A DNA stretch of 52,250 bases from a candidate division CPR2 bacterium GW2011_GWC2_39_10 (GCA_000993275.1 LBVV01000007.1:1-52250); one strand, 5' to 3'. Positions 32,512 to 39,504 are shown, counted from the stretch's first letter. The notes: a model not told the origin generated them from the letters alone. Program-made: numbers and translations.

Positions 32512-33042
32512 TTAAGCTAAAAATTCCTTGATATTTAAATTTTCATCAATTACAAAACCCTCAGCTTCATCATAATTCTTTTCTGGCTTTTTTATATCTT
32601 TACCCTCGATAACCTTTTCGGCTCTAATCATAGTACCTTCATGAGAGGTGATTAAAGCATTGCCATCTCCTTGAAGTCTTGCAAAAATCTCCTTTATTAA
32701 AGAAACTAATTTTTCTCCCGCAATCTTTAGGGGCCCATGAAGTTCCGGAATTGCTAAAAGAGCGCCAATTGCTCCACATGGATGAGTTTTTCTAATTTCA
32801 TTAAATTGAGATACTTGTTCTTCGGTCATAGCTAATTCTCCGGCTCGATCATCGATTTTTGGCTCCTTGCCCGAAAGAATTTTTGCTGTCTCTATTGTAC
32901 GGTCTCGATTTGAGGAGATTACTAAATCAAACTTTGGTAATTTTTTCGCTACTTCTTTGCACTTCCCAATTCCTTCTGGATTTAGTTGATCTTTTCCCAA
33001 AAAATCCCAGTTTGCATGACGTAAAACGTATATTCTCTTCAT
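32512..33042 (-). CDS. histidine phosphatase family protein
   Basis: 176 aa of the phosphoglycerate mutase superfamily. The catalytic motif is LRHANWDF (RHA in place of the common RHG), with ISSNRDRTIETA for the second Arg and ITSHEGTMIRA for the second His. It removes phosphate from a small molecule or protein; the substrate is not evident. There is no ribosome-binding site, and TGATATAAT lies six bases before the ATG, so the transcript should be leaderless. It is one of several phosphate-cleaving enzymes in this stretch. Confidence 0.9.
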   Translation of the reverse strand: MKRIYVLRHANWDFLGKDQLNPEGIGKCKEVAKKLPKFDLVISSNRDRTIETAKILSGKEPKIDDRAGELAMTEEQVSQFNEIRKTHPCGAIGALLAIPELHGPLKIAGEKLVSLIKEIFARLQGDGNALITSHEGTMIRAEKVIEGKDIKKPEKNYDEAEGFVIDENLNIKEFLA

Positions 33043-33048
33043 GGGGAG

Positions 33049-33057
33049 ATTATATCA
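33049..33057 (-). promoter_or_regulatory. extended -10 TGATATAAT, leaderless
   Basis: Minus strand, six bases before ATG 33042. Confidence 0.65.
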
Positions 33058-33114
33058 TAATATAAAACCTTTGATTAGCTGTTATGTTATCTTCCAATTT
33101 TTGGCTTAAAATAG

Positions 33115-33120
33115 TATAAT
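33115..33120 (+). promoter_or_regulatory. -10 box TATAAT
   Basis: Upstream of the broken 33180 gene; no good -35. Confidence 0.4.
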
Positions 33121-33179
33121 TATGGAAACTACAATAAAGAAAAGTTGGAAGGTTGTAAGTTATTAAACTTGGAGTACTA

Positions 33180-33613
33180 ATGGCAAAAAGACTAAAAATT
33201 GGCGACATTGTAGAAATTGAAACTAAAAAAGGTCTGGCATATATCCAGTACGTTTATCATCATGATGAACCACCTCGGTATGGCAGACTGATCAGAGTTC
33301 TTCCAGGTTTTTTTGATAAAACTCCAGCCTCTTTTTCCGAATTGGTTAAACAAAAGTAAATAAAGGTTATATGCACATAGTTGGCAATGAGCCAGTTTCA
33401 GAAGAGTTCAACAAATTGCCACTGTTTCGAGCTCGAGGAGGTATTGACACTGATGGCAAAGTTGTCTCGTGGTGGTTATGGGACGGAGAGAAAGAATGGA
33501 AAATAGGAAACTTAACGCCAGAGCAACGAAAACTTCCAATACGAGAAGTAATAAATGACACTTTGCTGATTGAGAGGATAGAGTCAGGTTGGAAGCCAGA
33601 AGAAACATGCTAA
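33180..33613 (+). pseudogene. gene split by an internal deletion (two half-proteins)
   Basis: The first half, not in the ORF track, is MAKRLKIGDIVEIETKKGLAYIQYVYHH...RLIRVLPGFFDKTPASFSELVKQK, 59 codons to TAA 33359. The second, in another frame, is MHIVGNEPVSEEFNKLPLFRARGG...GKVVSWWLWDGEKEWKIGNLTPEQRKLPIREVINDTLLIERIESGW. The halves read as one domain of about 150 residues: strand-rich start, then the WWLWDGEKEW core. About ten residues between them seem lost, with a frame change. From memory such intact proteins exist and the first half recalls Imm26-like immunity proteins, but I cannot name the family with confidence. Alternatively both halves are separate small proteins. Confidence 0.55.
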
Positions 33614-33727
33614 TTGATTTTTAAATTGCAATATCTACAGCGTTAAGGTTAATAAGGAACTGATAATTAAAGACGTTTGCGTCGAAGAATATAATGAAAG
33701 AGTTTCTAAATATATAAAGGAGCGAAC

Positions 33728-33997
33728 ATTCCAAAACCATATGATATAGAATGCGAAATAATTTCAGTAAAGGGTAACTGCCGATTAGGTCACCAAGTTG
33801 GCGAAAAGTTTATAATTAAAAGCATGAAAATAGATCATCCCATTTGCACCGAACTTCTCTATAACATGATGCCTTGGATGCAAACTTTAGCCTTCGGCGG
33901 TGAGGTTCCTTGGGATGAAGATGGAGTTGTGGTCAGGATGTGCCCCGATACCGGTAATGCTGTGGAAGTTAGAATGAGAGCAATAAAGGAGGCTTAA
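33728..33997 (+). CDS. TIGR04076-like small protein with ATT start
   Basis: Absent from the ORF track because no ATG, GTG or TTG begins it. The 89-aa reading is (I)PKPYDIECEIISVKGNCRLGHQVGEKFII...CTELLYNMMPWMQTLAFGGEVPWDEDG.VVVRMCPDTGNAVEVRM. This matches the TIGR04076 family: C.GH.VGdxF, a CP-like C...LLxxMxPxL, FGGexPW and a final CPDpxN. Family members start MPKPYK..., aligned exactly with ATT-CCA-AAA-CCA-TAT. AAAGGAG lies six bases before the ATT, and an in-frame TAA lies seven codons upstream. The stop touches the ATG of the MazG-like gene. Function of the family is unknown. Confidence 0.75.
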   Translation: MPKPYDIECEIISVKGNCRLGHQVGEKFIIKSMKIDHPICTELLYNMMPWMQTLAFGGEVPWDEDGVVVRMCPDTGNAVEVRMRAIKEA

Positions 33998-34327
33998 ATG
34001 AAATTTAGTGATTTGCCAGCTTGGATTGAAAAACAAAGTGGCAGGCTCAGAGCTCAGTATCCAAATGAAGACGAAGAAAAACGAACTTACGTCCGTACAA
34101 TCAAATTAGTTGAGGAAGTTGGTGAGCTTTGCAATGAAATCCTAATTGCCGGTGATCAGCAAAGACCCTCAAAGGCAGAAAATCATGATAAAGACAATTT
34201 AAGCCATGAATTTGCCGATGTCTTAATAGTAACCTTGCTTCTCGCTAATCAGCTAGGCGTTGATGTTGAAAAAGCACTAGAATCAAAAATTGAAAAAATC
34301 AATGCTAGGTATAATGAAAATGTATGA
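33998..34327 (+). CDS. MazG-like nucleotide pyrophosphohydrolase
   Basis: 109 aa. The MazG motif EExxE...ExxD is present: KLVEEVGELCNEIL and HEFADVLIVTLLLANQLGVDVEKAL. These all-helical dimers hydrolyse nucleoside triphosphates (often non-canonical) to monophosphate and pyrophosphate, so the gene probably sanitises the nucleotide pool. Its ribosome-binding site AAAGGAGG lies inside the end of the preceding gene and the stop of that gene abuts the ATG, so the two are co-translated. Its own end overlaps the CYTH gene by 14 bases. Confidence 0.88.
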   Translation: MKFSDLPAWIEKQSGRLRAQYPNEDEEKRTYVRTIKLVEEVGELCNEILIAGDQQRPSKAENHDKDNLSHEFADVLIVTLLLANQLGVDVEKALESKIEKINARYNENV

Positions 34328-34922
34328 GATAGAGCTAAGAGCACTCATTAATGATTTCGCTGCTATAAAAAAGAAACTAGATAGCTTTGCGAGTCTAGTA
34401 AAAGATGGTGAAAGAGAAGCTACAATTTTTTTGTCTAACCCTCATAAGAAGGATTTTGATTTAAGGCTTAAGTTTAAAAAAGATAAGTATTTCCTAAGCT
34501 TTAAAAGCGATCCTTCAAAAAACGTGAGGAAAGAAATTGAATCGGATATTTCTGATCCGGAAGCTATTTATGAAATGCTCATTAACTCGGGTTTTGAGAC
34601 TCAGCTTATCGTTGCTAGAATAAATTATTTATATAATTATGGTGGCTATGACATTCTTCTAAATGAAATAATCGACTGGGGCAATGCTATTGAAGTAGAA
34701 AAAATGGTAGATGGCAAAGAAGACACCGAAAAAGTTGAAAAGGAAATGAAAGAATTTATGAATCGTCAACTAGACATAAAAGAATTACTTAATCGAGAGG
34801 AATTGGTTCGTTTGAACGGCATATATAAAAACAAAGCTGATTTTGATAAAATAAAAGCAGATGATTTAATAGCTTTTGTTAGTGGAGAGATAGATAATAT
34901 AAGTTTTTTAAAGGACAAGTAA
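34314..34922 (+). CDS. CYTH-domain protein
   Basis: About 202 aa; start at ATG 34314 or 34320 (MKMYEIELRALI), preferred over the track ATG 34290, which lies deep inside the MazG-like gene. The N-terminal ExE (EIELRA) begins a CYTH triphosphate-tunnel fold, with basic strands following (DFDLRLKFKKDKYFLSF). CYTH enzymes cleave inorganic triphosphate or thiamine triphosphate or cyclise ATP; this family is divergent, lacking several basic tunnel residues I would expect. Overlaps the previous gene and ends at the start of the HD gene, so it is translationally coupled on both sides. Confidence 0.65.
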   Translation: MKMYEIELRALINDFAAIKKKLDSFASLVKDGEREATIFLSNPHKKDFDLRLKFKKDKYFLSFKSDPSKNVRKEIESDISDPEAIYEMLINSGFETQLIVARINYLYNYGGYDILLNEIIDWGNAIEVEKMVDGKEDTEKVEKEMKEFMNRQLDIKELLNREELVRLNGIYKNKADFDKIKADDLIAFVSGEIDNISFLKDK

Positions 34923-35558
34923 TTGATAAAAAAATTAGCATGCAAAAGCGGATCAAAAAAAATCTCCAAAGAGGTTTTTGATCGAGAATTTAAATATATG
35001 ATTAGCGATATTGAGGAGTTAGTAGAAGAAGCATGTAAAAAAGACGCTAATATTTTTGGCTATGGGAGCTGGAGCCATCATATTGTTGGGGTGGTAAAGT
35101 ATGCGAAATTGTTGGCACGTAAATTAGGAGCTGATGAGGAAATCATTGAACTTGCGGCACTTCTTCACGATTATGCATCGGTGCTAGACAAGAATTTATA
35201 TCCAGATCATCATATTCATGGGGCAAGGCTTGCAGAGGAAATTCTAAAGCCATATAATTATTCTCAAGAAAAAATTGAAAAGATTAAGGATTGTATTTTT
35301 ACTCATCGTGCAAGTAAAGATATTATATACAAGTCGGTTGAGGCAAGGATTATCGCTTCAGCTGATGCTATGGCACATTTTGACAATGTAAATTCTTTGC
35401 TTTATCTTGCTTTTGTAAAACATGAGATGGAGATTGATGAAGGCACGAATTGGGTACTCGAAAAGCTTAAAAGAAGCTGGGAAAAACTAATGCCAGAAGC
35501 AAGAGAAATGATGCGTAAAAGATATGCAGCTATTAAAATAATTTTAGATAAAGGTTAG
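34923..35558 (+). CDS. HD-domain phosphohydrolase
   Basis: 211 aa starting at TTG directly after the CYTH stop, with AAAGGA upstream. HD motifs: SWSHHIVGVVKYAKLLA, H-D in LAALLHDYASVLD, PDHHIHGARLAEEIL, FTHRAS and a late Asp in IIASADAMAHFDN. The HH...HD...D set with an extra histidine pair fits metal-dependent phosphohydrolases of the YedJ type. Third HD protein in this window. Substrate unknown, possibly a nucleotide, by analogy with its MazG and CYTH neighbours. Confidence 0.88.
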   Translation: MIKKLACKSGSKKISKEVFDREFKYMISDIEELVEEACKKDANIFGYGSWSHHIVGVVKYAKLLARKLGADEEIIELAALLHDYASVLDKNLYPDHHIHGARLAEEILKPYNYSQEKIEKIKDCIFTHRASKDIIYKSVEARIIASADAMAHFDNVNSLLYLAFVKHEMEIDEGTNWVLEKLKRSWEKLMPEAREMMRKRYAAIKIILDKG

Positions 35559-35596
35559 GTATTAAATTAGATTTTATTTATGAAAGGAGAATATTA

Positions 35597-36172
35597 ATGG
35601 CGCAAGTAGACATTTTGATTAAAGGCTATAACCAAGAGGTAAGTGAAGAATTGCACAAATACGCCTCAACAACCACTTTGGTAAGATCGGGCGAATTTAA
35701 TATTGTTGTTGATCCGGGAACTCATAAGTCAACAGATCTGTATGTGCAAGCTTTAAGGGATTTTGATTTAACACCAGATGATATAACCCAGGTATTTACA
35801 ACCCACGAGCATCTTGATCACACAAGAGATATTCCGTTTTTTAAGAATGCCACGGTAATTGACGGTGTAGGTTTTCATAAAGCAGACGAACACCGTTTTG
35901 ACGAAAGTGAAGAGCTAGAAATTGCCCCGGGCGTTAAAAGAATTGCCACTCCGGGTCACGGGCAAGAAGACCAGCATGCTTCTTTGCTGGTTGAAACAGA
36001 TGGGGGAGTAATTTGTATAGCCGGCGATGTATGGTGGAACGAGGATTTTACTCCGGTTGAGGATCCTTATGCCAGCGACCAAAAAGCCTTAGAAGAGAGC
36101 CGCAAAAAAATTCTAGAACTTGCCGACTATATAATTCCCGGACATGGGGGAATGGTGAAGGTGAAAAAATGA
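35597..36172 (+). CDS. metallo-beta-lactamase-fold hydrolase
   Basis: 191 aa with the MBL zinc motif H70-E-H-L-D-H (TTHEHLDHTRDIPFF), a second-site histidine (TPGHGQEDQHASLLVE), D in CIAGDVWW and the last His in IIPGHGGMV. AAAGGAG lies nine bases before the ATG. MBL-fold enzymes hydrolyse esters, thioesters or phosphodiesters. A small single-domain member like this is often a glyoxalase II-like or lactone hydrolase. The stop overlaps the next start by four bases (ATGA), so translation is coupled. Confidence 0.92.
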   Translation: MAQVDILIKGYNQEVSEELHKYASTTTLVRSGEFNIVVDPGTHKSTDLYVQALRDFDLTPDDITQVFTTHEHLDHTRDIPFFKNATVIDGVGFHKADEHRFDESEELEIAPGVKRIATPGHGQEDQHASLLVETDGGVICIAGDVWWNEDFTPVEDPYASDQKALEESRKKILELADYIIPGHGGMVKVKK

Positions 36173-36624
36173 CAAATAAACTTGCAAATTTTCTAGTCAA
36201 GGCTAAAAAGAATACTTACGCTAGTATTGGAGAGGGCGGGGAAATAAGACTAGAAGATGGTGCTAAGGAATTATCATATAAAGATGAAGATTTTAGCTAT
36301 AGGGACCGATATTATGGTTCAAAGGATTTTGCGGGAGAGGAAATTGTATGGCAAGGCGGCAAAGTTATTTGGGGCATGAATTATTATGGAATGACGACTA
36401 AAGATGATATCGATGCGGAAAAAGTTTATTCATTTCTTAAGCTAGCCTTAAGCAATGTAACTACGGAGATGCCTTTTAGAGGCCCGGAAAATTTAAAGAA
36501 AGACAATTGCGAATATGTTAACAAGATAGAGGGTAGTTTAAAAAGTTTTTGCGGCAAAGAAGAAATATTATTAAATGGCCAGGTGGTATATCAGCTCTAT
36601 TATCATGGCGGAAGGATAAGGTAA
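36169..36624 (+). CDS. DUF5680-like protein
   Basis: 151 aa. The phrase LANFLVKAKKNTYASIGEGGEIRLEDGAKELSYKDEDFSYRDRYYGSKDFAGEEIVWQGGKVIWGMNYYG matches the DUF5680 pattern as I remember it (FLxxAKxxTYAxgGe...LxYxxgdfxYrDxYxGgxdFxGxExVwxxgxPvWxMNYyG). No enzymatic residues are known to me. Overlaps the MBL gene by four bases and is followed ten bases later by a CYTH gene, so it belongs to the same operon. Confidence 0.75.
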   Translation: MTNKLANFLVKAKKNTYASIGEGGEIRLEDGAKELSYKDEDFSYRDRYYGSKDFAGEEIVWQGGKVIWGMNYYGMTTKDDIDAEKVYSFLKLALSNVTTEMPFRGPENLKKDNCEYVNKIEGSLKSFCGKEEILLNGQVVYQLYYHGGRIR

Positions 36625-36634
36625 CGAGGCAACT

Positions 36635-37225
36635 ATGGATCAGGAATTCGAAGTTAAATTTTTAGAAATTAATCCCAAAGAGGTAGAACAAAAGCTTGTT
36701 AAATTGGGCGCCAAGAAGGTTTTTGACAAAGTCTTTAGGGTTAGAATATTTGATTATCCCGACTTAAGATTGCATAATGATGCTGCCTGGTTTAGGGTCA
36801 GAGATGAAGGCGACAAAATTACCATGGCTTTTAAAAAAAGGCTAGGCATAGACACTACGGGCAAGGCAAATGATCTTGGTATGCAGGAACATGAGGTTGA
36901 AGTTAATGATTTTGAAACCGCTTGCAACATTATGTTTAGCTTAGGGTTAATCCAAAAATTCTACGAGGAAAAAAGAAGAATTCGTTATTTGCTTGATAAT
37001 TTAGAATTCGACATTGACCACTGTCCGGGCATAAAACCTTTTTTGGAAATAGAGGCTCCTTCTTGGGAAAAAGTAGATAAAGCAATTTCTTTGTTAGATC
37101 TTGATCCTAAAGATAAGAAAGTTTGCTCAGCTTATCAGATATATGAGACTCATGGAATTAATATGCTGGAATATGAAGAGTTTAGGTTTGACAGCTTGGT
37201 TAAAAGAAAAAAGAAAATCGGTTAA
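36635..37225 (+). CDS. CYTH-domain protein, class IV adenylate cyclase-like
   Basis: 196 aa starting MDQEFEVKFLEIN, the ExExK signature of the CYTH superfamily, followed by the usual basic tunnel strands (AWFRVRDEGDKITMAFKKR, EEKRRIRYLLDNLEFDIDHCPGIKPFLEIEAPS). The spacing and the 'LEIE(A)' strand are closest to CyaB-like class IV members. They bind a triphosphate (ATP, thiamine-P3 or polyphosphate) with Mg2+; the reaction here is not settled. Second CYTH gene in the unit, and much better conserved than the first. Confidence 0.9.
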   Translation: MDQEFEVKFLEINPKEVEQKLVKLGAKKVFDKVFRVRIFDYPDLRLHNDAAWFRVRDEGDKITMAFKKRLGIDTTGKANDLGMQEHEVEVNDFETACNIMFSLGLIQKFYEEKRRIRYLLDNLEFDIDHCPGIKPFLEIEAPSWEKVDKAISLLDLDPKDKKVCSAYQIYETHGINMLEYEEFRFDSLVKRKKKIG

Positions 37226-37285
37226 AAAAGAGACTGGCGGGACTTGCAACTTCTCCCCGAAGCTCCAAGGCTGGTTGAAAAGGAA

Positions 37286-37291
37286 TATAAT
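37286..37291 (+). promoter_or_regulatory. -10 box TATAAT before the second Nudix gene
   Basis: TATAAT about 32 bases upstream of the Nudix start. Confidence 0.4.
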
Positions 37292-37317
37292 GTTTTAAAA
37301 GGGTTCTTGGAGAGTTA

Positions 37318-37761
37318 TTGAAAATGAAAAAGCAAACGTCAATAATTATTGGATTAAAGGATGACAAAGTTCTCTTGGGTATGAAAAAGAGAGGTTTTGG
37401 CGAAGGTTATTGGAATGGTTTTGGCGGTAAAAGAAACGAAAGTGAAACCATGACCGAAGCTGCTCTTAGAGAAGTTGAGGAAGAAGCCGGAATTCTTCCA
37501 ACTGATTTAAAAGAGGTTGGAATAATTGAGTTTGATACTTTTACAACTCATATATATACATTTTCAAATTATGAAGGCAAGTTGGCAGAAACCGAGGAAA
37601 TGAAGCCCGAATGGTTCGATAGAAATAATTTGCCCTACGACAAAATGTGGGAAGGCGATAAAATCTGGTTTCCTCTGGTTCTAGATGGCAAATGCTTTAA
37701 CGCCGAATTTATATTTGAAGGTAAAACTTTAACCGAATGCCATATTAGGATTAGAAAGTAG
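37318..37761 (+). CDS. Nudix hydrolase, MTH1-like
   Basis: 147 aa (TTG 37318) or 145 aa (ATG 37324); TTGGAGAG lies about five bases before the TTG. The sequence YWNGFGGKRNESETMTEAALREVEEEAGI holds the Nudix box and the residues before it (GFGEGYWNGFGGK) as in MTH1/NUDT1, with a conserved Trp and a C-terminal PEWFDRNNLPYDKMWEGDKIWFPLVLDGK. MTH1 removes oxidised purine triphosphates, which fits a sanitation role. It has its own -10 box 30 bases upstream and precedes the ASCH gene by six bases. Confidence 0.92.
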   Translation: MKMKKQTSIIIGLKDDKVLLGMKKRGFGEGYWNGFGGKRNESETMTEAALREVEEEAGILPTDLKEVGIIEFDTFTTHIYTFSNYEGKLAETEEMKPEWFDRNNLPYDKMWEGDKIWFPLVLDGKCFNAEFIFEGKTLTECHIRIRK

Positions 37762-37766
37762 TCAGA

Positions 37767-38207
37767 ATGGATCATCTAGCCATAATGAAAAAGTCCTGGG
37801 GTCTAACTGAAAAGATTCTTATGGGACAAAAGAAAATTGAATCAAGATGGTATAAAGCTAAGGTCGCTCCTTGGGATAGGATTAAAGAAGGAGAAGTCAT
37901 CTATTTTAAGAATTCTGGGGAACCAGTAACGCTTAAAGCAGAGGTTGAGAAGGTCTTGCAATTCTCCAATTTAACGCAAGACAAAGTTAAAGGAATTCTT
38001 ACTGAATACGGAGAACTTGATGGCATCGAAAATAATCAAATAAACGATTTTTATCATTTTTTTAAAGATAAGAATTACTGCATGTTAATTTTTTTGACAA
38101 ACCCTCAAAAAGTTAAGCCATTTAATATTGATAAAACAGGCTTTGGAATGATGTCGGCTTGGTTAATGGTTGATGATATAGAAAAAATTAAGGTCAGCAG
38201 CGTATGA
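37767..38207 (+). CDS. ASCH-domain (PUA-like) protein
   Basis: 146 aa: MKKSWGLTEKILMGQKKIESRWYKAKVAPWDRIKEGEVIYFKNSGEPVTLKAEVEKVLQF. This is the ASCH motif GxKxxExRxxxxxxxPWxxIkxGDxIyfK.SGgpV. ASCH domains bind RNA or nucleotides. Some act as small ribonucleases or cytidine-modifying enzymes. The stop overlaps the ATG of the following xthA remnant by four bases (ATGA). Confidence 0.8.
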   Translation: MDHLAIMKKSWGLTEKILMGQKKIESRWYKAKVAPWDRIKEGEVIYFKNSGEPVTLKAEVEKVLQFSNLTQDKVKGILTEYGELDGIENNQINDFYHFFKDKNYCMLIFLTNPQKVKPFNIDKTGFGMMSAWLMVDDIEKIKVSSV

Positions 38208-38857
38208 AGATAATTTCATGGAATGTTAATGGGCTTAGGTCAGCTAGCGATAAAGGATTTCTTGATTATATTTTGCAAGAAAATGCTGATGTTGTCTGTT
38301 TACAAGAAATTAAGGCTCATTTTAGTCAGTTAGGCAATAATATAGCTAATATTCCTAACTACAACCTTTATTTAAATGAAGCCCAAAAGGCCGGTTACAG
38401 CTATCTTACAGAGAAGCGGCAATTATGGAGTTTGGCAATAGCAACGATTTTTGGGGTTATTGCTCAATTTTTGGCTACAATAGTCTGGCTATCCTTCATT
38501 GATTGGAGAGCGGCAGTAATAGTCGGTGTCGTTGAGTGGCTCGGTTTGGGACTGGTTGCTAACTTCTTTGCAACCATGGCCAACTTTAATGTTAAAACCG
38601 CCGCCACAAGAGGTCTTTTTAAATGGCCCGGGAACTTTAAGAGTGTTCCGCATTTCAGTTTAGCTCTTGACAATGCCATGATTTATCGAAATATGATAAT
38701 CCAAGATATTTTGGTTAGCATGATTTTTGGCCTTCTAGGTTTTTCTTTAATAGTCATTTTGCGCTGTGAGGACTACTTTATGGAGCATTATGATGAAAAT
38801 GGCCATCTCAAAAAAGGAAATCCGGATACAGTAGATCCAGAAAAACTTCTTTGGTAG
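38204..38857 (+). CDS. chimera: truncated exodeoxyribonuclease III fused to a membrane protein tail
   Basis: Residues 1-66 (MKIISWNVNGLRSASDKGFLDYIL..ADVVCLQEIKAHFSQLG...EAQKAGYS) are the N-terminal strand and metal-site part of XthA, including N7 and the catalytic-site E of LQEIK. Where XthA would continue G-VAI-YSK, the frame runs without a stop into YLTEKRQLWSLAIATIFGVIAQFLATIVW... a helical membrane protein tail of about 150 residues ending DPEKLLW. The junction is near 38401. The nuclease is surely inactive; the tail lacks its own start. A deletion between two genes, or an assembly chimera, would explain it. The start overlaps the ASCH stop. Confidence 0.8.
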   Translation: MKIISWNVNGLRSASDKGFLDYILQENADVVCLQEIKAHFSQLGNNIANIPNYNLYLNEAQKAGYSYLTEKRQLWSLAIATIFGVIAQFLATIVWLSFIDWRAAVIVGVVEWLGLGLVANFFATMANFNVKTAATRGLFKWPGNFKSVPHFSLALDNAMIYRNMIIQDILVSMIFGLLGFSLIVILRCEDYFMEHYDENGHLKKGNPDTVDPEKLLW

Positions 38858-38909
38858 TCGAAAATCCTGTAGTATCTGCATAATACATTTACAAGTACTC
38901 CTGCAATAT

Positions 38910-38942
38910 AGCAGGCAGCGAACGTTCATCTGCCTGCTTTTT
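38910..38942 (+). terminator. intrinsic terminator (same 3' module as at 29776)
   Basis: AGCAGGCAG / CTGCCTGCT followed by TTTTCTTTCCCAAAAAACTTGA, matching the module after the 28842 gene. Confidence 0.88.
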
Positions 38943-38983
38943 CTTTCCCAAAAAACTTGATTTCTTTAACTTGTAAACCTTTA

Positions 38984-39085
38984 TTATCCTATCAACCCGC
39001 CCTAAAAAGAGTTCGAGAGAAAATGCATACAGACCGCACCCCGGCTGAAAGTTAGAATAGACTCTGAAAGAGGCTTTTTTGGTGT
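38984..39085 (+). ncRNA. structured RNA-like element, copy R1
   Basis: Shares TCCTATCAA, CTAAAAAGAGTTCGA, TGCAT and GCACCCCGGCTGAAA with copy R2 at 39928. An AGAGT (39008) can pair with ACTCT (39061); the same CTCT can instead pair with AGAG (39069) ahead of GCTTTTTT. The two pairings exclude each other, as in riboswitch-type terminators. It precedes the toxin-antitoxin genes. Confidence 0.5.
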
Positions 39086-39130
39086 TCTATTAATTTTAAG
39101 AAAAAGGATCAAATCCATCACAAAAGATTG

Positions 39131-39156
39131 TTGTGGGAAACGGGATTCGAACTCTT
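39131..39156 (-). other. possible tRNA 3' fragment
   Basis: Minus strand GAGTTCGAATCCCGTTTCCCACA resembles a T-arm and acceptor 3' strand, but T-stem pairing is poor and no 5' half is present. The rest of the gap 38943-39255 holds R1 and the operator. Confidence 0.3.
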
Positions 39157-39191
39157 AGAATCTATTTAAAATAATTTTTGTAAAAATGTTA

Positions 39192-39233
39192 TTGATTAAT
39201 TTTGATAATACAGTATATTATCAGTAATACTGT
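39192..39233 (+). promoter_or_regulatory. antitoxin promoter with overlapping palindromic operator
   Basis: -35 TTGATT (39192-39197), 16-base spacer, -10 TATATT (39214-39219). The 24-base palindrome ACAGTATATTATCAGTAATACTGT (39210-39233) covers the -10 box, as expected for autoregulation by a ribbon-helix-helix antitoxin. Confidence 0.65.
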
Positions 39234-39255
39234 GTAATAATTAATGGAGGTGGTT

Positions 39256-39504
39256 ATGGCTGGTAGATCAACAAAAGTTCTATCTTTTTCTCTTTCCCCC
39301 AAGATGGCAGATGAAATTGAAGATTTAGCGAAAAATGAACGCCGCTCTAAAAGTGAGCTTCTTCGTGAAATGGTGCATGTCTATAAAGAGCGCCAAGCTG
39401 AAGCTGAATGGCAGGATTTGTTTGCGTTTGGCGAAAAGACAACAAAGCGTTTTGGCATCAAAAACGAAGACGAGCTCTTGAAGATTCTTAATGGAAACAC
39501 ATAA
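39256..39504 (+). CDS. ribbon-helix-helix antitoxin (CopG-like)
   Basis: 82 aa from ATG 39256 (MAGRSTKVLSFSLSPKMADEIEDLAKNERRSKSELLREMVHVYKE), with GGAGGTGGTT upstream; the longer track ORF starts inside that site. Residues 6-45 form the RHH pattern: strand VLSFSLS, helix MADEIEDLAKNE, turn RRSKS, helix ELLREMVHVYK. The C-terminal half should bind and block the toxin. It ends with TAATG overlapping the toxin start, the coupling typical of such modules. An upstream palindrome suits autorepression. Confidence 0.9.
   Translation: MAGRSTKVLSFSLSPKMADEIEDLAKNERRSKSELLREMVHVYKERQAEAEWQDLFAFGEKTTKRFGIKNEDELLKILNGNT

Noticed and set aside
38747-38929. 60-aa minus-strand ORF
   Set aside because: Spans the end of the chimera and the terminator hairpin with no start signal.
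38984-39085. T-box leader
   Set aside because: GGCTGAAA is present, but the T-box core (GGTGG...) and an aminoacyl-tRNA synthetase or biosynthesis gene downstream are missing.
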